64,000 nucleotides of DNA from Phycisphaerae bacterium (GTDB taxonomy: Bacteria; Planctomycetota; Phycisphaerae; UBA1845; Fen-1342), in the NCBI GenBank assembly GCA_030428945.1, contig JAUIEC010000003.1, positions 310,001-374,000 of the forward strand, in the 5' to 3' direction. Shown here piece by piece: positions 17,292 to 26,689 of the stretch; the first letter of the stretch is position 1; the number at the start of each line of letters is the position of its first letter. Under the pieces are notes generated by a model. It did no database searches. It saw nothing but the letters and a program-made list of their open reading frames with translations, and was not told the origin of the DNA. The translations under genes and the position numbers were made by a program.

Positions 17292-20200
17292 TCACGGGGC
17301 CGGGCAGGTCAGCAGCACGTTGTCGACACACCAGCAGTCCCAGCCCGGTTCGATCACGATCCGGATCCGGGTGACATTGGCGAGGCCGGCCTCCCAGGTG
17401 GCCTGGTCGGTGCCGAAGGCGGCCGCGGTGAAGCTGCCGCTGAAGGTGTTGTAGACGCGGGCCTGCGGGGTGAAGGTCGGGATGATGTCCTGGACGAACG
17501 TCCCGGCCGGGGTCTCGATGTAGACCTTGCCCATCCGCGACTCGACTTCTTCGGACTTGAAGACGAGCAGGTCGAAGCCGAACTGTCCGCCGTCGTGTCC
17601 GCGCAGGTCGCCGAGGAACTTCGGTCCGGCGATGATGGCGGTTTCGCCGTTGTCGTCGCAGCCGCCGTAGGAGTCGCCGGGGTTGCCCATGTCCTCTTCG
17701 ATGCCGCAGTTGCTGGCGTTCTCGCAGGTCCAGCCGCCGTCGCCGTTTTCGAAGTCCTCAAGGATGTCTTCGCAGGGCGGCGTGCAGGCGTCCTGGCAGG
17801 TGGTGTCGTCGCCGGCGTAGCTGCCGTGCAGGACGTCATTGCAGAGCCACTCGGTCGCACCGGCGCACGCGCCGTCCTCGAGGCAGCAGGCTCCGACCGG
17901 ATCCGGTTCGCAGTACGGATCGCGCTCGGCTTCGAAGTGGAAGTCGCCGGTGCCGCAGCCGTGCATGAACCAGCCGGTGCCCTTGTCATACCCGCCGGCG
18001 TCGTAGAAGCGGAACGTGGCCCCGCTCAACTGCTTGTCGGCCAGTTCGGCCACCTGTCCGGTCGGCAGCCAGAGGACGGTGCCGTTGTTGCTGCCGTTGG
18101 GCGTGGTGACCCGCAGTTCGCCGTCCACCTGCTGCACGTCCGCGTACGGCATGTCGATGAAGGCGAAGCCCGAGAGGCCGGAGACCGTCGCGGCGGCGTA
18201 GCCCGAGACGCGGACGGTGCCGGCGTCGGCGTCGTAGGTCATGAACATGGCGGCGCCTTCGGCGTCGAAGTCGAACCAGGTCGCGCCGCTGGTGTTCAGG
18301 AAGTTGTAGAGCACCATGCCGCCCTGCGGGTACGACGGGCCGTTGCCCAGTCGATAGCTGCCGCTTTCGGTCCGCCAGGCGGGCGGCTGCTGGCAGGTCG
18401 TGCCGTCACCGAGGTACATGCCGCCGTTGTCGAGGCACAACTGGGCCGGCAGTTCCTCGCAGCTTCCGTCCGGCATGCAGCAGGCCCCGATCGAGGTCGG
18501 GCAGTAGCCGACCTGGCCGTTGCTGAGGGCGGCCGGCGGGATCGTCTCCTTGCCGAACTGGTCGGACGACCAGCGCAGTCGGGCGACGGCGCTGCCGCTG
18601 TTCTCGTAGTACTCGACGCGGATCGGCACGGAGGTTCCGCCGGTCAGCATGACCGTGCCGGAGGTCTCGCGGACGGCCTGGTCGACCCAGCGGTCGACGA
18701 CAAGCTGGCCGTCGACGTAGACCCGCATGCCGTCATCGTTGCTGATGTACAGCGTATACAGGCCGGTCGCCGGCGGCAGCAGGTAGCCTTCCCAGACGGC
18801 CGAGAAGGTGTTGGCACCGATCCCGGCGGCCGGTCCGCCGCTGCCCCAGTTGAAATCGATCTGCGTGTCGACGCGGGTCACCGCGTTTCCGGTGAAGTCC
18901 ATGTTGTCGTAGTAGGTCGCCAGCAGGCCCTTGTTGCCGGCACACTCGCTGCCGGCCCCGAGGAACTCGCCGCCGAGCTTGGTGACACAGACGATCTCGG
19001 TCGCCAGGACGCAGGTGTCGTCCTCGAAGCAGCAGGCGCCCATCATCTCGCACTCGTCGGGCACCATGTTGCCGTTGTCGTCCACCGAGGTCCCGCTGGC
19101 GATGTCGCACGAGTCGGGGATGTCGTTCTCGTTGCAGTCCTCCTCGGTCCCGTTGGCGAGGTCGACGCTGTCGTCGATGCCGTTGTCGTTGCAGTCCTCG
19201 ATCGGGTCGAGGTAGTCGGGCGTTCCGTCGCCGTCGCTGTCGTCATCGGTCGGGTCACCGTTGCCGTTGATGTCTTCATCCTTTGTCGGGATGCCGTCGC
19301 CGTCGTCGTCGGTGTCACGCCAGTCGGGCGTGCCATCGCCGTCGGTGTCCTGCAGCGGGGCGTTGCTGCCGGCGCTGTTGCCGGGCTGCGGGCGGGTGAC
19401 GGTGTCGTAGGCATCGTCGAGGCCGTCGCGGTCGGCGTCGTTGCCGGTCGGCGTGACGTCGGGCTGTCCGTCCATGTTGGCGTCGTGGCCTTCGATGCTG
19501 TCCGGAACGGTGTCGTTGTCGGTGTCGAGGTCATCGACGTCCGGGGTCCCGTCGCCGTCGGTATCGATCGGGCTGAGCGGGGTGCCGCCCTGGTCGGGAT
19601 CGTAGGCGTCGTCGAGGCCGTCTTTGTCGGCGTCGTTGCCGGACGGGGCGACGAAGCCAGGGCCGCGCGGCTGTGCTTCGACCAGGTCGACGATGCCGTC
19701 GTTGTCGCGGTCGATGTCGAGCGCGTTGGGCTGTCCGTCGCCGTCGTCGTCGCCGTCACCCTCGTCCTCGTCGGGGATGCCGTCGTCGTCGTCGTCGGCA
19801 TCGTCCGGATCGGGGACGCCGTCGCCGTCGAAGTCATCGTCCGGATCGAGGTAGTCGGGCGTGCCGTCGCCGTCGCTGTCGTCGTTGGTCGGATCGCCGT
19901 CGCCGTCGCGGTCCTCATCCTCGGTCGGGATGCCGTCACCGTCGTCGTCCGGATCGCGCCAGTCGGGCGTGCCGTCACCGTCGGTGTCCTGCAGCGGGGC
20001 GTTGCTGCCGAGGCTGTTGCCCATCATCGGCCGCATGACGGTGTCGTAGACATCGTCGAGGCCGTCGGTGTCCATGTCGTTGCCGCTGAAGACGGCGTCG
20101 GGCTGTCCGTCCATGTTGGCGTCGTGGCCTTCGGTGCGGTCCGGCACCAGGTCGCCGTCGGCGTCGAGGTCGAGCATGTCGGGGATGCCGTCGCCGTCGG

Positions 20201-21323
20201 TGTCGACCGGGACGAGGGTCGTGCCGCCCTGGTCGGCGTCGTAGGCGTCATCGAGTCCGTCGTCGTCGGCGTCGTTGCCGGAGGGTGCGATGAAGGCCGG
20301 ACCGTGGCCCTGGATTTCGACCAGGTCGACGATGCCGTCGTTGTCGCTGTCGATGTCGAGGCTGTCGGGGTCGCCGTCGCCGTCGTTGTCGTCGTCGCCG
20401 TCGCCCTCGTCGTCGTCGGGCAGGCCGTCGTCGTCGTCGTCACTGTCCTGGCGGCCGGAGACGTCGGTGTCGTCATCGGGGACCATGTCGCCGTCGAAGT
20501 CCGAGCCGGTCATCGCGCGGCAACTGTCGGGCACGTCTTCGGCCCGGGCGAAGATGCTGGCGTTCCGCGGCGCGACGCCGTCGGCGTCGTACAGTTCGGC
20601 TCCGACCAGGCGGTAGCTGCCCGCGTCGGTCACGACCGCGTTCAGTTCGAAGGCGAGGAAGTCGCCGGGTCCGGGGGTCGGCAGCATCAGGCCGCGGGCA
20701 TCGAGCGGAAGGTCGACGACGATGAAGCCGCCGACCTCGTCGCCGGTCGTGCAGATTTCGGGAAGCTGGATCCAGCGGCGTCCGTCGGCGCAGTCGGCCG
20801 CCTCGCCGCCGAAGCAGATCGGGGCGCTGCTGCCGGTTTCCAGGCAGCGGGTGTCGATCGTGAACGAGGTGCAGGTGCCGTCGCAGGGGCCGCTGCGGAC
20901 GAAGACCAGTCGCAGGTTGACGGCCCGGCGCACGCCGTTGGTGCCGTAGGTCAGCGGGATCGGCGCGCGGAAGCCGATCGGGCCGGCGCCCTCGGCCAGG
21001 ATCGCGGCGTCGAGCGCCATCGGCGTGGCCGCGAAGTTGTCGTCGAACTGGGCGCCGAAGAAGTCTTCGACCTGGACGCTGAACTGGTCGGGCCCGCGGG
21101 CGCCGGCCGGTCCGGGCGCGTCGAGCGCGCTGTCGTCGCCGCCGCCGGTCGCGACCTGGATCAGCAGTGCGTCGGCCAGAGCGCCGAGGACGCCGAAGAG
21201 CAGGTCCCGCTGGTAGTCCTGCAGGCCGAGCGCGGGCGGGCCGCAACTGATCGTGCCGGCGGCCAGCGAGAGAGACAGAACGAAAGCGACGAGCCTGCGG
21301 GAAAGACGACGAATGCGACGCAC
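17292..21323 (-). CDS. Giant surface protein: TSP3-like Ca repeats, PA14, Cys modules, laminin-B-like end
   Basis: The product is about 1343 residues. GAGGAG sits 7 bases before a GTG at 21323, so that GTG is preferred over an in-frame GTG 15 bases upstream that overlaps it. N-terminus: MRRIRRLSRRLVAFVLSLSL then SCG, a signal with a possible lipobox (GTISC). Residues 30-270 match the neighbouring 262-residue lipoprotein. Residues 270-757 are Asp-rich Ca-binding repeats (DTDGDGTPD, DSDNDGIVD), including a near-perfect tandem duplication of 213 residues. Residues 798-941 are a PA14 domain (GLLATYYDNMDFTG, YTLYISNDDGMRVYVDGQLV). Three GACC Cys modules separate the domains. The last 160 residues resemble a laminin-B/IV domain (LEDFENGDGGWTC, WCVDNVLLTC). 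It is probably a carbohydrate-binding surface protein; function is inference. Confidence 0.87.
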   Translation of the reverse strand: MRRIRRLSRRLVAFVLSLSLAAGTISCGPPALGLQDYQRDLLFGVLGALADALLIQVATGGGDDSALDAPGPAGARGPDQFSVQVEDFFGAQFDDNFAATPMALDAAILAEGAGPIGFRAPIPLTYGTNGVRRAVNLRLVFVRSGPCDGTCTSFTIDTRCLETGSSAPICFGGEAADCADGRRWIQLPEICTTGDEVGGFIVVDLPLDARGLMLPTPGPGDFLAFELNAVVTDAGSYRLVGAELYDADGVAPRNASIFARAEDVPDSCRAMTGSDFDGDMVPDDDTDVSGRQDSDDDDDGLPDDDEGDGDDDNDGDGDPDSLDIDSDNDGIVDLVEIQGHGPAFIAPSGNDADDDGLDDAYDADQGGTTLVPVDTDGDGIPDMLDLDADGDLVPDRTEGHDANMDGQPDAVFSGNDMDTDGLDDVYDTVMRPMMGNSLGSNAPLQDTDGDGTPDWRDPDDDGDGIPTEDEDRDGDGDPTNDDSDGDGTPDYLDPDDDFDGDGVPDPDDADDDDDGIPDEDEGDGDDDGDGQPNALDIDRDNDGIVDLVEAQPRGPGFVAPSGNDADKDGLDDAYDPDQGGTPLSPIDTDGDGTPDVDDLDTDNDTVPDSIEGHDANMDGQPDVTPTGNDADRDGLDDAYDTVTRPQPGNSAGSNAPLQDTDGDGTPDWRDTDDDGDGIPTKDEDINGNGDPTDDDSDGDGTPDYLDPIEDCNDNGIDDSVDLANGTEEDCNENDIPDSCDIASGTSVDDNGNMVPDECEMMGACCFEDDTCVLATEIVCVTKLGGEFLGAGSECAGNKGLLATYYDNMDFTGNAVTRVDTQIDFNWGSGGPAAGIGANTFSAVWEGYLLPPATGLYTLYISNDDGMRVYVDGQLVVDRWVDQAVRETSGTVMLTGGTSVPIRVEYYENSGSAVARLRWSSDQFGKETIPPAALSNGQVGYCPTSIGACCMPDGSCEELPAQLCLDNGGMYLGDGTTCQQPPAWRTESGSYRLGNGPSYPQGGMVLYNFLNTSGATWFDFDAEGAAMFMTYDADAGTVRVSGYAAATVSGLSGFAFIDMPYADVQQVDGELRVTTPNGSNNGTVLWLPTGQVAELADKQLSGATFRFYDAGGYDKGTGWFMHGCGTGDFHFEAERDPYCEPDPVGACCLEDGACAGATEWLCNDVLHGSYAGDDTTCQDACTPPCEDILEDFENGDGGWTCENASNCGIEEDMGNPGDSYGGCDDNGETAIIAGPKFLGDLRGHDGGQFGFDLLVFKSEEVESRMGKVYIETPAGTFVQDIIPTFTPQARVYNTFSGSFTAAAFGTDQATWEAGLANVTRIRIVIEPGWDCWCVDNVLLTCPAP
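19203..20480 (-). repeat. Two tandem 639-bp units inside the large gene
   Basis: Identical landmarks recur 639 bases apart, for example tgcagcggggcgttgctgcc at 19351 and 19990, and the gtagtcgggcg block at about 19213 and 19852. Both units encode the same run of motifs: DNDGIVDLVE, APSGNDAD, EGHDANMDGQPD, GSNAPLQDTDGDGTPDWRD. Unit edges are approximate. Confidence 0.85.
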
Positions 21324-21382
21324 GGCCGAACTCCTCACGGGGCGCTCCTGTGCGCCCGACTGGTTGCGGTCAGAAAGGCGGA

Positions 21383-22171
21383 CTACTGGCAGTCCTGCGG
21401 AACCGAATCACCCGAGCGGAAGACCTCCGCGCGGAGCGGGACTTCGCCGGTGGCGATCTCGACACCCAGCACGCTGTAGACGCCGCCGTCGCCGACGATC
21501 GTGTTCAGTTCGAATGCCAGGAAGTCGCCGGCCGCGACCGGGAACGCCAGTCCGCTGTCGCCGAGCGGCAGATCGAGCACGACGAAGCGGTTGTCTTCTT
21601 CATCCAGCCCGGCGCAGTCCGGGTTGACGCGGACGAAGCGGGTGCCGTCGCCGCAGTCGTCGGCCGTGCCGCCGACGCACTCGGGGGCGGTGCCGCCGTC
21701 GCGAATGCAGCGGGCGTCGATGCTCAGGATGAAGCAGGTGCCGTCGCAGAGTCCCTCGCGGAACATCCGCAGGCGCATGACCAGCGGGCTGGTCCCGTCG
21801 TAGTTGCTGGGGATCGCGGCCGTGTAGGCCAGGGCGTCGCCGCCCTCGACCAGGGCCGGATCGTCGACCGGGACGGGAGTCAGGCCGAGGTTGCTGTCGA
21901 CCCGCCCGGTCAGGAAGTTGTCGACCTGGACGCTGAAGACGGCCGGGCCGGTGGCGCCGGGCGTCGGGGCCGGCTGACCGGTCTGATCGCCGTCCCCGTC
22001 CTGCGGGGCGATGGCGTTCAGCAGCGCGAGGGTCGCGAGGCGTCCGCCGATTCCGAACAGAATGTCGCGACCGTAGTCCTGCAGTCCCAGGAATCCGGCG
22101 CCCGGGCCGCAGCCGAACAGGGAACCGCAGACGACGACACCGAGGGCTGCCCACCGCTTGTGCTTGACCAT
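21383..22171 (-). CDS. Lipoprotein, paralogue of the N-terminal part of the large surface protein
   Basis: The product is 262 residues. MVKHKRWAALGVVVCGSLFG followed by CGPG gives a lipoprotein signal with lipobox LFGC; GGAG lies 9 bases before the ATG at 22171. The body runs parallel to residues 30-270 of the 17292-21323 product: GLQDYGRDILFG against GLQDYQRDLLFG, VFSVQVDNFLTG against QFSVQVEDFFGA, LCDGTCFILSIDARC against PCDGTCTSFTIDTRC, and GDFLAFELNTIV against GDFLAFELNAVV. Conserved Cys pairs (CDGTC, C...DC) suggest disulfides. It lies 59 bases upstream of the large gene on the same strand, so the two are probably co-transcribed after a partial gene duplication. The domain is not known to me. 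Confidence 0.85.
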   Translation of the reverse strand: MVKHKRWAALGVVVCGSLFGCGPGAGFLGLQDYGRDILFGIGGRLATLALLNAIAPQDGDGDQTGQPAPTPGATGPAVFSVQVDNFLTGRVDSNLGLTPVPVDDPALVEGGDALAYTAAIPSNYDGTSPLVMRLRMFREGLCDGTCFILSIDARCIRDGGTAPECVGGTADDCGDGTRFVRVNPDCAGLDEEDNRFVVLDLPLGDSGLAFPVAAGDFLAFELNTIVGDGGVYSVLGVEIATGEVPLRAEVFRSGDSVPQDCQ

Positions 22172-22374
22172 CACTAAGTCTCCGAGGCGCATGAAGATGC
22201 GTTGCAACTTGGTCTTCCCGTCTTATCCCTCGCGGGGGTGCAACGGCAACGTCAATCAGGGTTTATCGCCGGCGGACCTATAAAGAGTGGGGCGCAGATG
22301 CTGCGCATGCGCGCGGCGCGGCAAAAACCTACCGACGCGCGCGGCACGCGATTGTGTCGGGGGTGTACCGCTGA

Positions 22375-22414
22375 AGGGAACAGGGAACAGGGGACAGGGA
22401 ACAGGGAAGAGGGA
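22375..22414. repeat. GGGAACA-type purine repeat
   Basis: Seven-base units of the form GGGAACA or GGGGACA repeat about five times (gggaacagggaacaggggac and onward to agagggaag). Such short intergenic repeats are familiar from cyanobacteria and some planctomycetes. Confidence 0.8.
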
Positions 22415-22486
22415 AGCCGGGGGCACACGGCAGCCGCAGGGTCCGCGCGCGATCGGGCGCGATCGGGTGGTCCCGGCGTGCCCTTG

Positions 22487-22563
22487 CTTACCCGCTTACC
22501 TGCTACCTGCTTACTTGCTTACTTGCTCACTTGCTCACTTGCTTACTTGCTCACTTGCTTACT
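22487..22563. repeat. Eight-base ACTTGCTT/ACTTGCTC tandem repeat
   Basis: From 22501 units of acttgctt and acttgctc follow each other about seven times, preceded by degenerate copies (gcttaccc, gcttacct). The array ends two bases before the stop codon of the 22565 gene on minus. Confidence 0.85.
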
Positions 22564-22564
22564 G

Positions 22565-25500
22565 TCAGTTGCAGGTGATTCCGAAGCGGGCCAGCAGCAT
22601 GCTCAGGTCGGTCAGGTCGACCACGCCGTCGAGGTTGGCGTCTCCGTCTCCGTGCGTGGCCGACGAGGACCCGAAACTGGCCAGGACGATCGCCAGGTCG
22701 GCGAGGTCGACGTCGCAGTCGCCGTCGACGTCCGCGTCGTTCGCGCCGATGTCACAACCGGCCGAGCAGCCTTCCGCGAAGGTCGCCACGAGGGTCTCGT
22801 CGCTTTCGCTGACCGTCAGCGTGTGGGTCTGGGCGTTTCCGTTCGACCAGTTGACGAACTCGTAGCGCTCGCCGTCGAGCACCTGTCCGCCGGGCGCCGA
22901 CAGCGTCGTCATCGCGAAGACGATCGCCTCGCGGGTGAAGGGCGTGACGTCGGCGTCCGAGTAGATCACCAGCGACAGGCCGCTGGGGATGCTCGCCAGC
23001 GTCAGCACGCTCGTCTCGGGCTGCAGTTCGACCGAGGCCGTCGCGCTCAGCACGCTGCGGGCCTCGGGGGTGCCGTAGCTGACGAACTGGTCGGTCATCG
23101 ACTGGTGCTGCGCGGAAATCCAGGCCGCGGAGCGGACCACGCCGGCGATCCGCACTTCGTCGATGTCGCCGTCGAACGAACTGCCGCCGCCGCTGTGCCG
23201 GGCGATCCACAGCGCGTCCGCGCCGGCCGCCAGCGGCGAGACGGTCGCGTCGGTCGTGACCGGCTGACCGTCGACGTACATCGTGGCCGTGCCGGCCGCC
23301 ATGGTTGCGGTCAGCAGGTGCCAGTCGGCGTCCAGGTCGATCGGGTTGGCGCGTCCGAAGTCGCCGCCGCTGCCGAGCACGGTGAAGTTGTTCGCGCCGG
23401 CGTCGTACTCCATCTCGTAGCCGCTGGGACCGTCCCAGGGCGTCTTCTTCGACAGGATCCGCGCCGGGCCGACCAGTTCCGGATCGGCCACCCGGATCCA
23501 GGCCTGCAGCGTCGCGGCCGTGTCGAGCGCCAGCGACGGACCGGTGTTCATCTGGATGGCCTGTCCCGATGCGAACGAGCGGGCCCCGCCGAGGATGCCG
23601 CCGGTCGGCTGGCTGGCGAAGTTGGTACCGTCGTTGCCGTTGCCGCTGGCGTCCGGGAAATCCGGGCCGGCGGTGGTGGTGCCGAACGAGAGGTCATCGA
23701 AGAAGATCGCGCCGGATTCGTTGGCCGGCTGCACGAAGAACAGCAGGGCCCGGGCGGTGGCCGTGTTGGCGGGCGCGGTCAGTTGCAGCGGGCCGCGCGC
23801 CAGCCAGGTGTCGGTCGGATCGCCGGCGTCCAGGACGGTGGCCTGGGCGTCGAGCAGCAGGTTCGCGCCGGCATCGTAGAACTCGATTCCGAGCACGCCG
23901 CTGTTGGCGGTGCCGCTGACCGCGTCGCCGGTGATGTGCTCGACGTAGGTCGACAGTTCCCAGGTTTCGCCGGCCGTGGCCGGCAGGTCCTGGTAGACCA
24001 GCGAGACATTCGGGCTGCCGCTGAACTGGCCGAACATCTTCAGGTGATGACTGCCGGTTCGCGGGTCGATCGTCGAGGCGAAGGTGTTGCCGAAGGTCGA
24101 CCACCCGTCCAGCGAGCCGCCGTTGTCCTCGAACCCGCCGTTGACCAGCAGCGAGTCGCCGGCCGCCGAGGTCGCACCCAGGTGCCAGACGCCGGCGTAG
24201 TCCGCGCTCCAGACCCCGGCCGGGTTCTGCGTGTCGGTCGCGGCGGGGTTGCCGAGATACATCCAGACGTAGTCGCTGTCGGAGAGGGCGTTGATCGTCG
24301 GAACGCGAACCCAGATGAGCGATTCGCCGGCCGGGTTCCAGGATTCGATTTCGTGGTCCAGAGGCTGGCCCTGCGGACCGACGAAGCGCAGGTCGGCCCC
24401 GTCCGGAGCGGCCAGTCCGTAGTCGGTCCGGCTCGCATTCAGGCGGACCAGCAGCGGGAAGTCGGTGAGCGTTTCGGCCCGGGCGCTGTTGTCCAGCAGC
24501 AGACGCTGGCGGTGGGTCCAGGCGGGGTTCCACCAGTCGGGGGCGCCGTCGTCGGTGGCGGTCAGGCGGATTTCGAGGAACGACGGGTACTCGTGATCGA
24601 TCGCGTTGAAGACGCCGCCGTCGACGCCGGGGAAGGCCTCGATCGCATGTTCGTGGCAGCTCAGGTCGGGATCGTTGGGGTCGCCATGGTGGTTGGGATC
24701 CTCGTCGCCGTCGTGTTCGTGCTCGTCGATCTGGCAGTGGTGCAGGATGATCTGCCAGTCGAGGCCGGACGGTGGAATCGGGCCGGTGTCGGGGTCGAGG
24801 GCGCTGCCGGCGAAGGTCAGGGGGTCGCCGACGCGCCAGGTGGTGGCGGGGGTCGGCAGGCTGATGGTCGGAACGGGCGGGCGGTTGTCGATCGTGATCA
24901 GCACCGAGCCGATCGTGGCGGCGCCGTGGTTGTCGGTGACGCGGACGCGGGCGGTGATGCTGCCGGGGTTGGTGTAGGTGTATTGCGTGGTCGGCGTGGT
25001 GCCGTCGTCGTACTGGCCGTCGCCGTCGAGGTCCCAGGCGAAGCTGATCGTGTCGTTCGGATCGGCGTCCGATGAGCCGCTGGCGTCGAAGCTGACCAGC
25101 AGCGGGGCGGTCCCGCTGGTGGGGTCGGCGGTCAGCACGACGACGGGCGGTTCGTTGACCGGGAAGTACTCGAAGCGTCGCACGAAGCTGGCGCCGAAGC
25201 GGTTGTAGGCCACGTAGTAGAGGTTGCCGTCGGGTCCGAAGGTCAGGTCGACCGGCGTCACGCCGAGGGCGAAGGTCTGCACGTTCTGCGGGTCGGGGTC
25301 GCCGTTGGCGTCCGGCAGCAGGACCCGCACCCAGCCGGCGCTGAAGTCGGCGAAGAACAGGGCCCCGTCGTAGCTGCTCGGGAAACTGCCGCCCGGGCTG
25401 AAGGCGACGCCGGTGATCGAGTTGCCGTTGGCCTGCTGGTTCGGATAGCTGTGGTACGGGTCGCTGACCGTGCCGGCCAGGTAGAGATCCTCGCACAGCG

Positions 25501-26500
25501 GCAGGTCGAGGGCATCGTAGCCGTCCTGCACGGCCGGACCCTCGTAGCATGGCCAGCCGAAGTTCTCGACCAGCGTATCGGTCGGATCGGTGACCCGGTT
25601 GACCTCTTCGAAGCCGCCCCAGCCGACATCGCCGATCCAGATCTCGTTCGTGTTCGGACGAATGGTGAACCGGTAGGGATTCCGCAGTCCGTAGGCGACG
25701 ATCGGGTCGTCATCCGCCTGGCCGCCGAAGAGCGGGTTGTCCGGCAGGGCGGCTCCGCTGACCGGGTCCAGTCGCAGCAGGCACCCGTGGTAGTCGAGCG
25801 GATCGCCGGGCGCGGCCAGGTCCTGGCAGCGCAGCGCGCCGCCTTCGTTGACGGGGTCGCCGCAGACGTTGCCGACCTGTCCGTAGTCCGGGAAGTTGAA
25901 GTGCGCGCCGTCGCCGTGGGTCAGGTACAGGGCGCCGTCCTGTCCGAACGCCAGGTCGCCGACCGAGTGGCTCGGGAACTGCTGGCACCAGCCCTCGCGC
26001 AGCACGACTTCCGGCCCGCTCATCACCTCGCCGGAGGCGGTCAGTCGCGACAGGCGGCTGGAGACCTGGCAGCCCTGGTTGGTGAACCCGGGCGGGTCGG
26101 GGCAGGAGTCGTTCCAGAGCGGCGCGGTGCCGCCGATCGTCGCGTCATAGGTGTAGAACACGTAGACGTACGGTACGGTCGGGAAGTCCGGGTGAATCGC
26201 CAGCCCCAGCAGGCCGCGGTCCCAGGCGTTGTAGACCTGCGTGCTCAGGTCGGCGAAGACCGTCGGGGTCGGGTCGGACAGGTCGCTGAACGTCTTGACG
26301 ATCCCGCCGCGTTCGGCGACGAAGACGCGCCCGTCCGGCGCGAACCGCACGGCGACGGCGTCGGTGAAGCTGACGCCGCTGAGGGCGACGTTGTCCTGGA
26401 AGCCGGGCGGCAACTGGGCCGGCGCTGTCGGAATCAGCAGCGCGGCCAGCCAGCCCGCCACGAACGTCATGCCCAGACTACGGTTCCTGCGATGCAACAC
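22565..26500 (-). CDS. Giant secreted sugar-dehydrogenase-like protein with PKD, LamG and dockerin parts
   Basis: The product is about 1311 residues. The GTG at 26500 follows a G-rich ribosome site and gives an n-region with RR before MTFVAGWLAALLIPTAPAQ; ATG 26470 is the alternative. Residues 30-440 match soluble PQQ-dependent glucose/sorbosone dehydrogenases: VAVRFAPDGRVFVAERGG, WDRGLLGLAIHPDF, AYGLRNPYRFTIRP and IGDVGWGGFEEVN. A PKD domain follows near 447-530 (ADPTSGTAPLLVSFDASGSS), then DUF2341-like WWNPAWTHRQRLLLDNS near 653, a carbohydrate-binding-like segment, a LamG domain near 973-1130 (ATLQAWIRV, MYVDGQPV), and a Cys-clamped dockerin pair ending FGITCN. It should oxidise sugars extracellularly if PQQ is supplied. 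Convincing as a surface enzyme; the reaction is inferred from the family. Confidence 0.88.
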   Translation of the reverse strand: MLHRRNRSLGMTFVAGWLAALLIPTAPAQLPPGFQDNVALSGVSFTDAVAVRFAPDGRVFVAERGGIVKTFSDLSDPTPTVFADLSTQVYNAWDRGLLGLAIHPDFPTVPYVYVFYTYDATIGGTAPLWNDSCPDPPGFTNQGCQVSSRLSRLTASGEVMSGPEVVLREGWCQQFPSHSVGDLAFGQDGALYLTHGDGAHFNFPDYGQVGNVCGDPVNEGGALRCQDLAAPGDPLDYHGCLLRLDPVSGAALPDNPLFGGQADDDPIVAYGLRNPYRFTIRPNTNEIWIGDVGWGGFEEVNRVTDPTDTLVENFGWPCYEGPAVQDGYDALDLPLCEDLYLAGTVSDPYHSYPNQQANGNSITGVAFSPGGSFPSSYDGALFFADFSAGWVRVLLPDANGDPDPQNVQTFALGVTPVDLTFGPDGNLYYVAYNRFGASFVRRFEYFPVNEPPVVVLTADPTSGTAPLLVSFDASGSSDADPNDTISFAWDLDGDGQYDDGTTPTTQYTYTNPGSITARVRVTDNHGAATIGSVLITIDNRPPVPTISLPTPATTWRVGDPLTFAGSALDPDTGPIPPSGLDWQIILHHCQIDEHEHDGDEDPNHHGDPNDPDLSCHEHAIEAFPGVDGGVFNAIDHEYPSFLEIRLTATDDGAPDWWNPAWTHRQRLLLDNSARAETLTDFPLLVRLNASRTDYGLAAPDGADLRFVGPQGQPLDHEIESWNPAGESLIWVRVPTINALSDSDYVWMYLGNPAATDTQNPAGVWSADYAGVWHLGATSAAGDSLLVNGGFEDNGGSLDGWSTFGNTFASTIDPRTGSHHLKMFGQFSGSPNVSLVYQDLPATAGETWELSTYVEHITGDAVSGTANSGVLGIEFYDAGANLLLDAQATVLDAGDPTDTWLARGPLQLTAPANTATARALLFFVQPANESGAIFFDDLSFGTTTAGPDFPDASGNGNDGTNFASQPTGGILGGARSFASGQAIQMNTGPSLALDTAATLQAWIRVADPELVGPARILSKKTPWDGPSGYEMEYDAGANNFTVLGSGGDFGRANPIDLDADWHLLTATMAAGTATMYVDGQPVTTDATVSPLAAGADALWIARHSGGGSSFDGDIDEVRIAGVVRSAAWISAQHQSMTDQFVSYGTPEARSVLSATASVELQPETSVLTLASIPSGLSLVIYSDADVTPFTREAIVFAMTTLSAPGGQVLDGERYEFVNWSNGNAQTHTLTVSESDETLVATFAEGCSAGCDIGANDADVDGDCDVDLADLAIVLASFGSSSATHGDGDANLDGVVDLTDLSMLLARFGITCN

Positions 26501-26689
26501 GCGCGTTCCCCCCCGGGGTTTCCTGCCGTCGGCTGTTCGGTGCCGGCGTCGAGGTGCCACCGTACCCGTTGGCATGCGTCGAAGTCCACGGTTTTCGACC
26601 GGCCCGGGCCCTGATCGGACTGACACTGTTTCATGGCTTCGGGCAGGAGCGGCTGCTTCGCGTATCATCTTCAACCAAAGGGGGGCTGC

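Larger units (their letters stand above)
22172..22564. other. 393-base intergenic region with short tandem repeats
   Basis: No gene is supported here. It contains two different simple repeats, listed separately, and the promoter of the 22171 lipoprotein gene. Confidence 0.6.

Noticed and set aside
17214..21479. A 1421-codon open frame on plus across the large surface-protein gene
   Set aside because: It is antisense to the gene with signal peptide, PA14 and laminin-B-like domains; its translation is a Val/Ala/Asp-rich mirror of Asp repeats.
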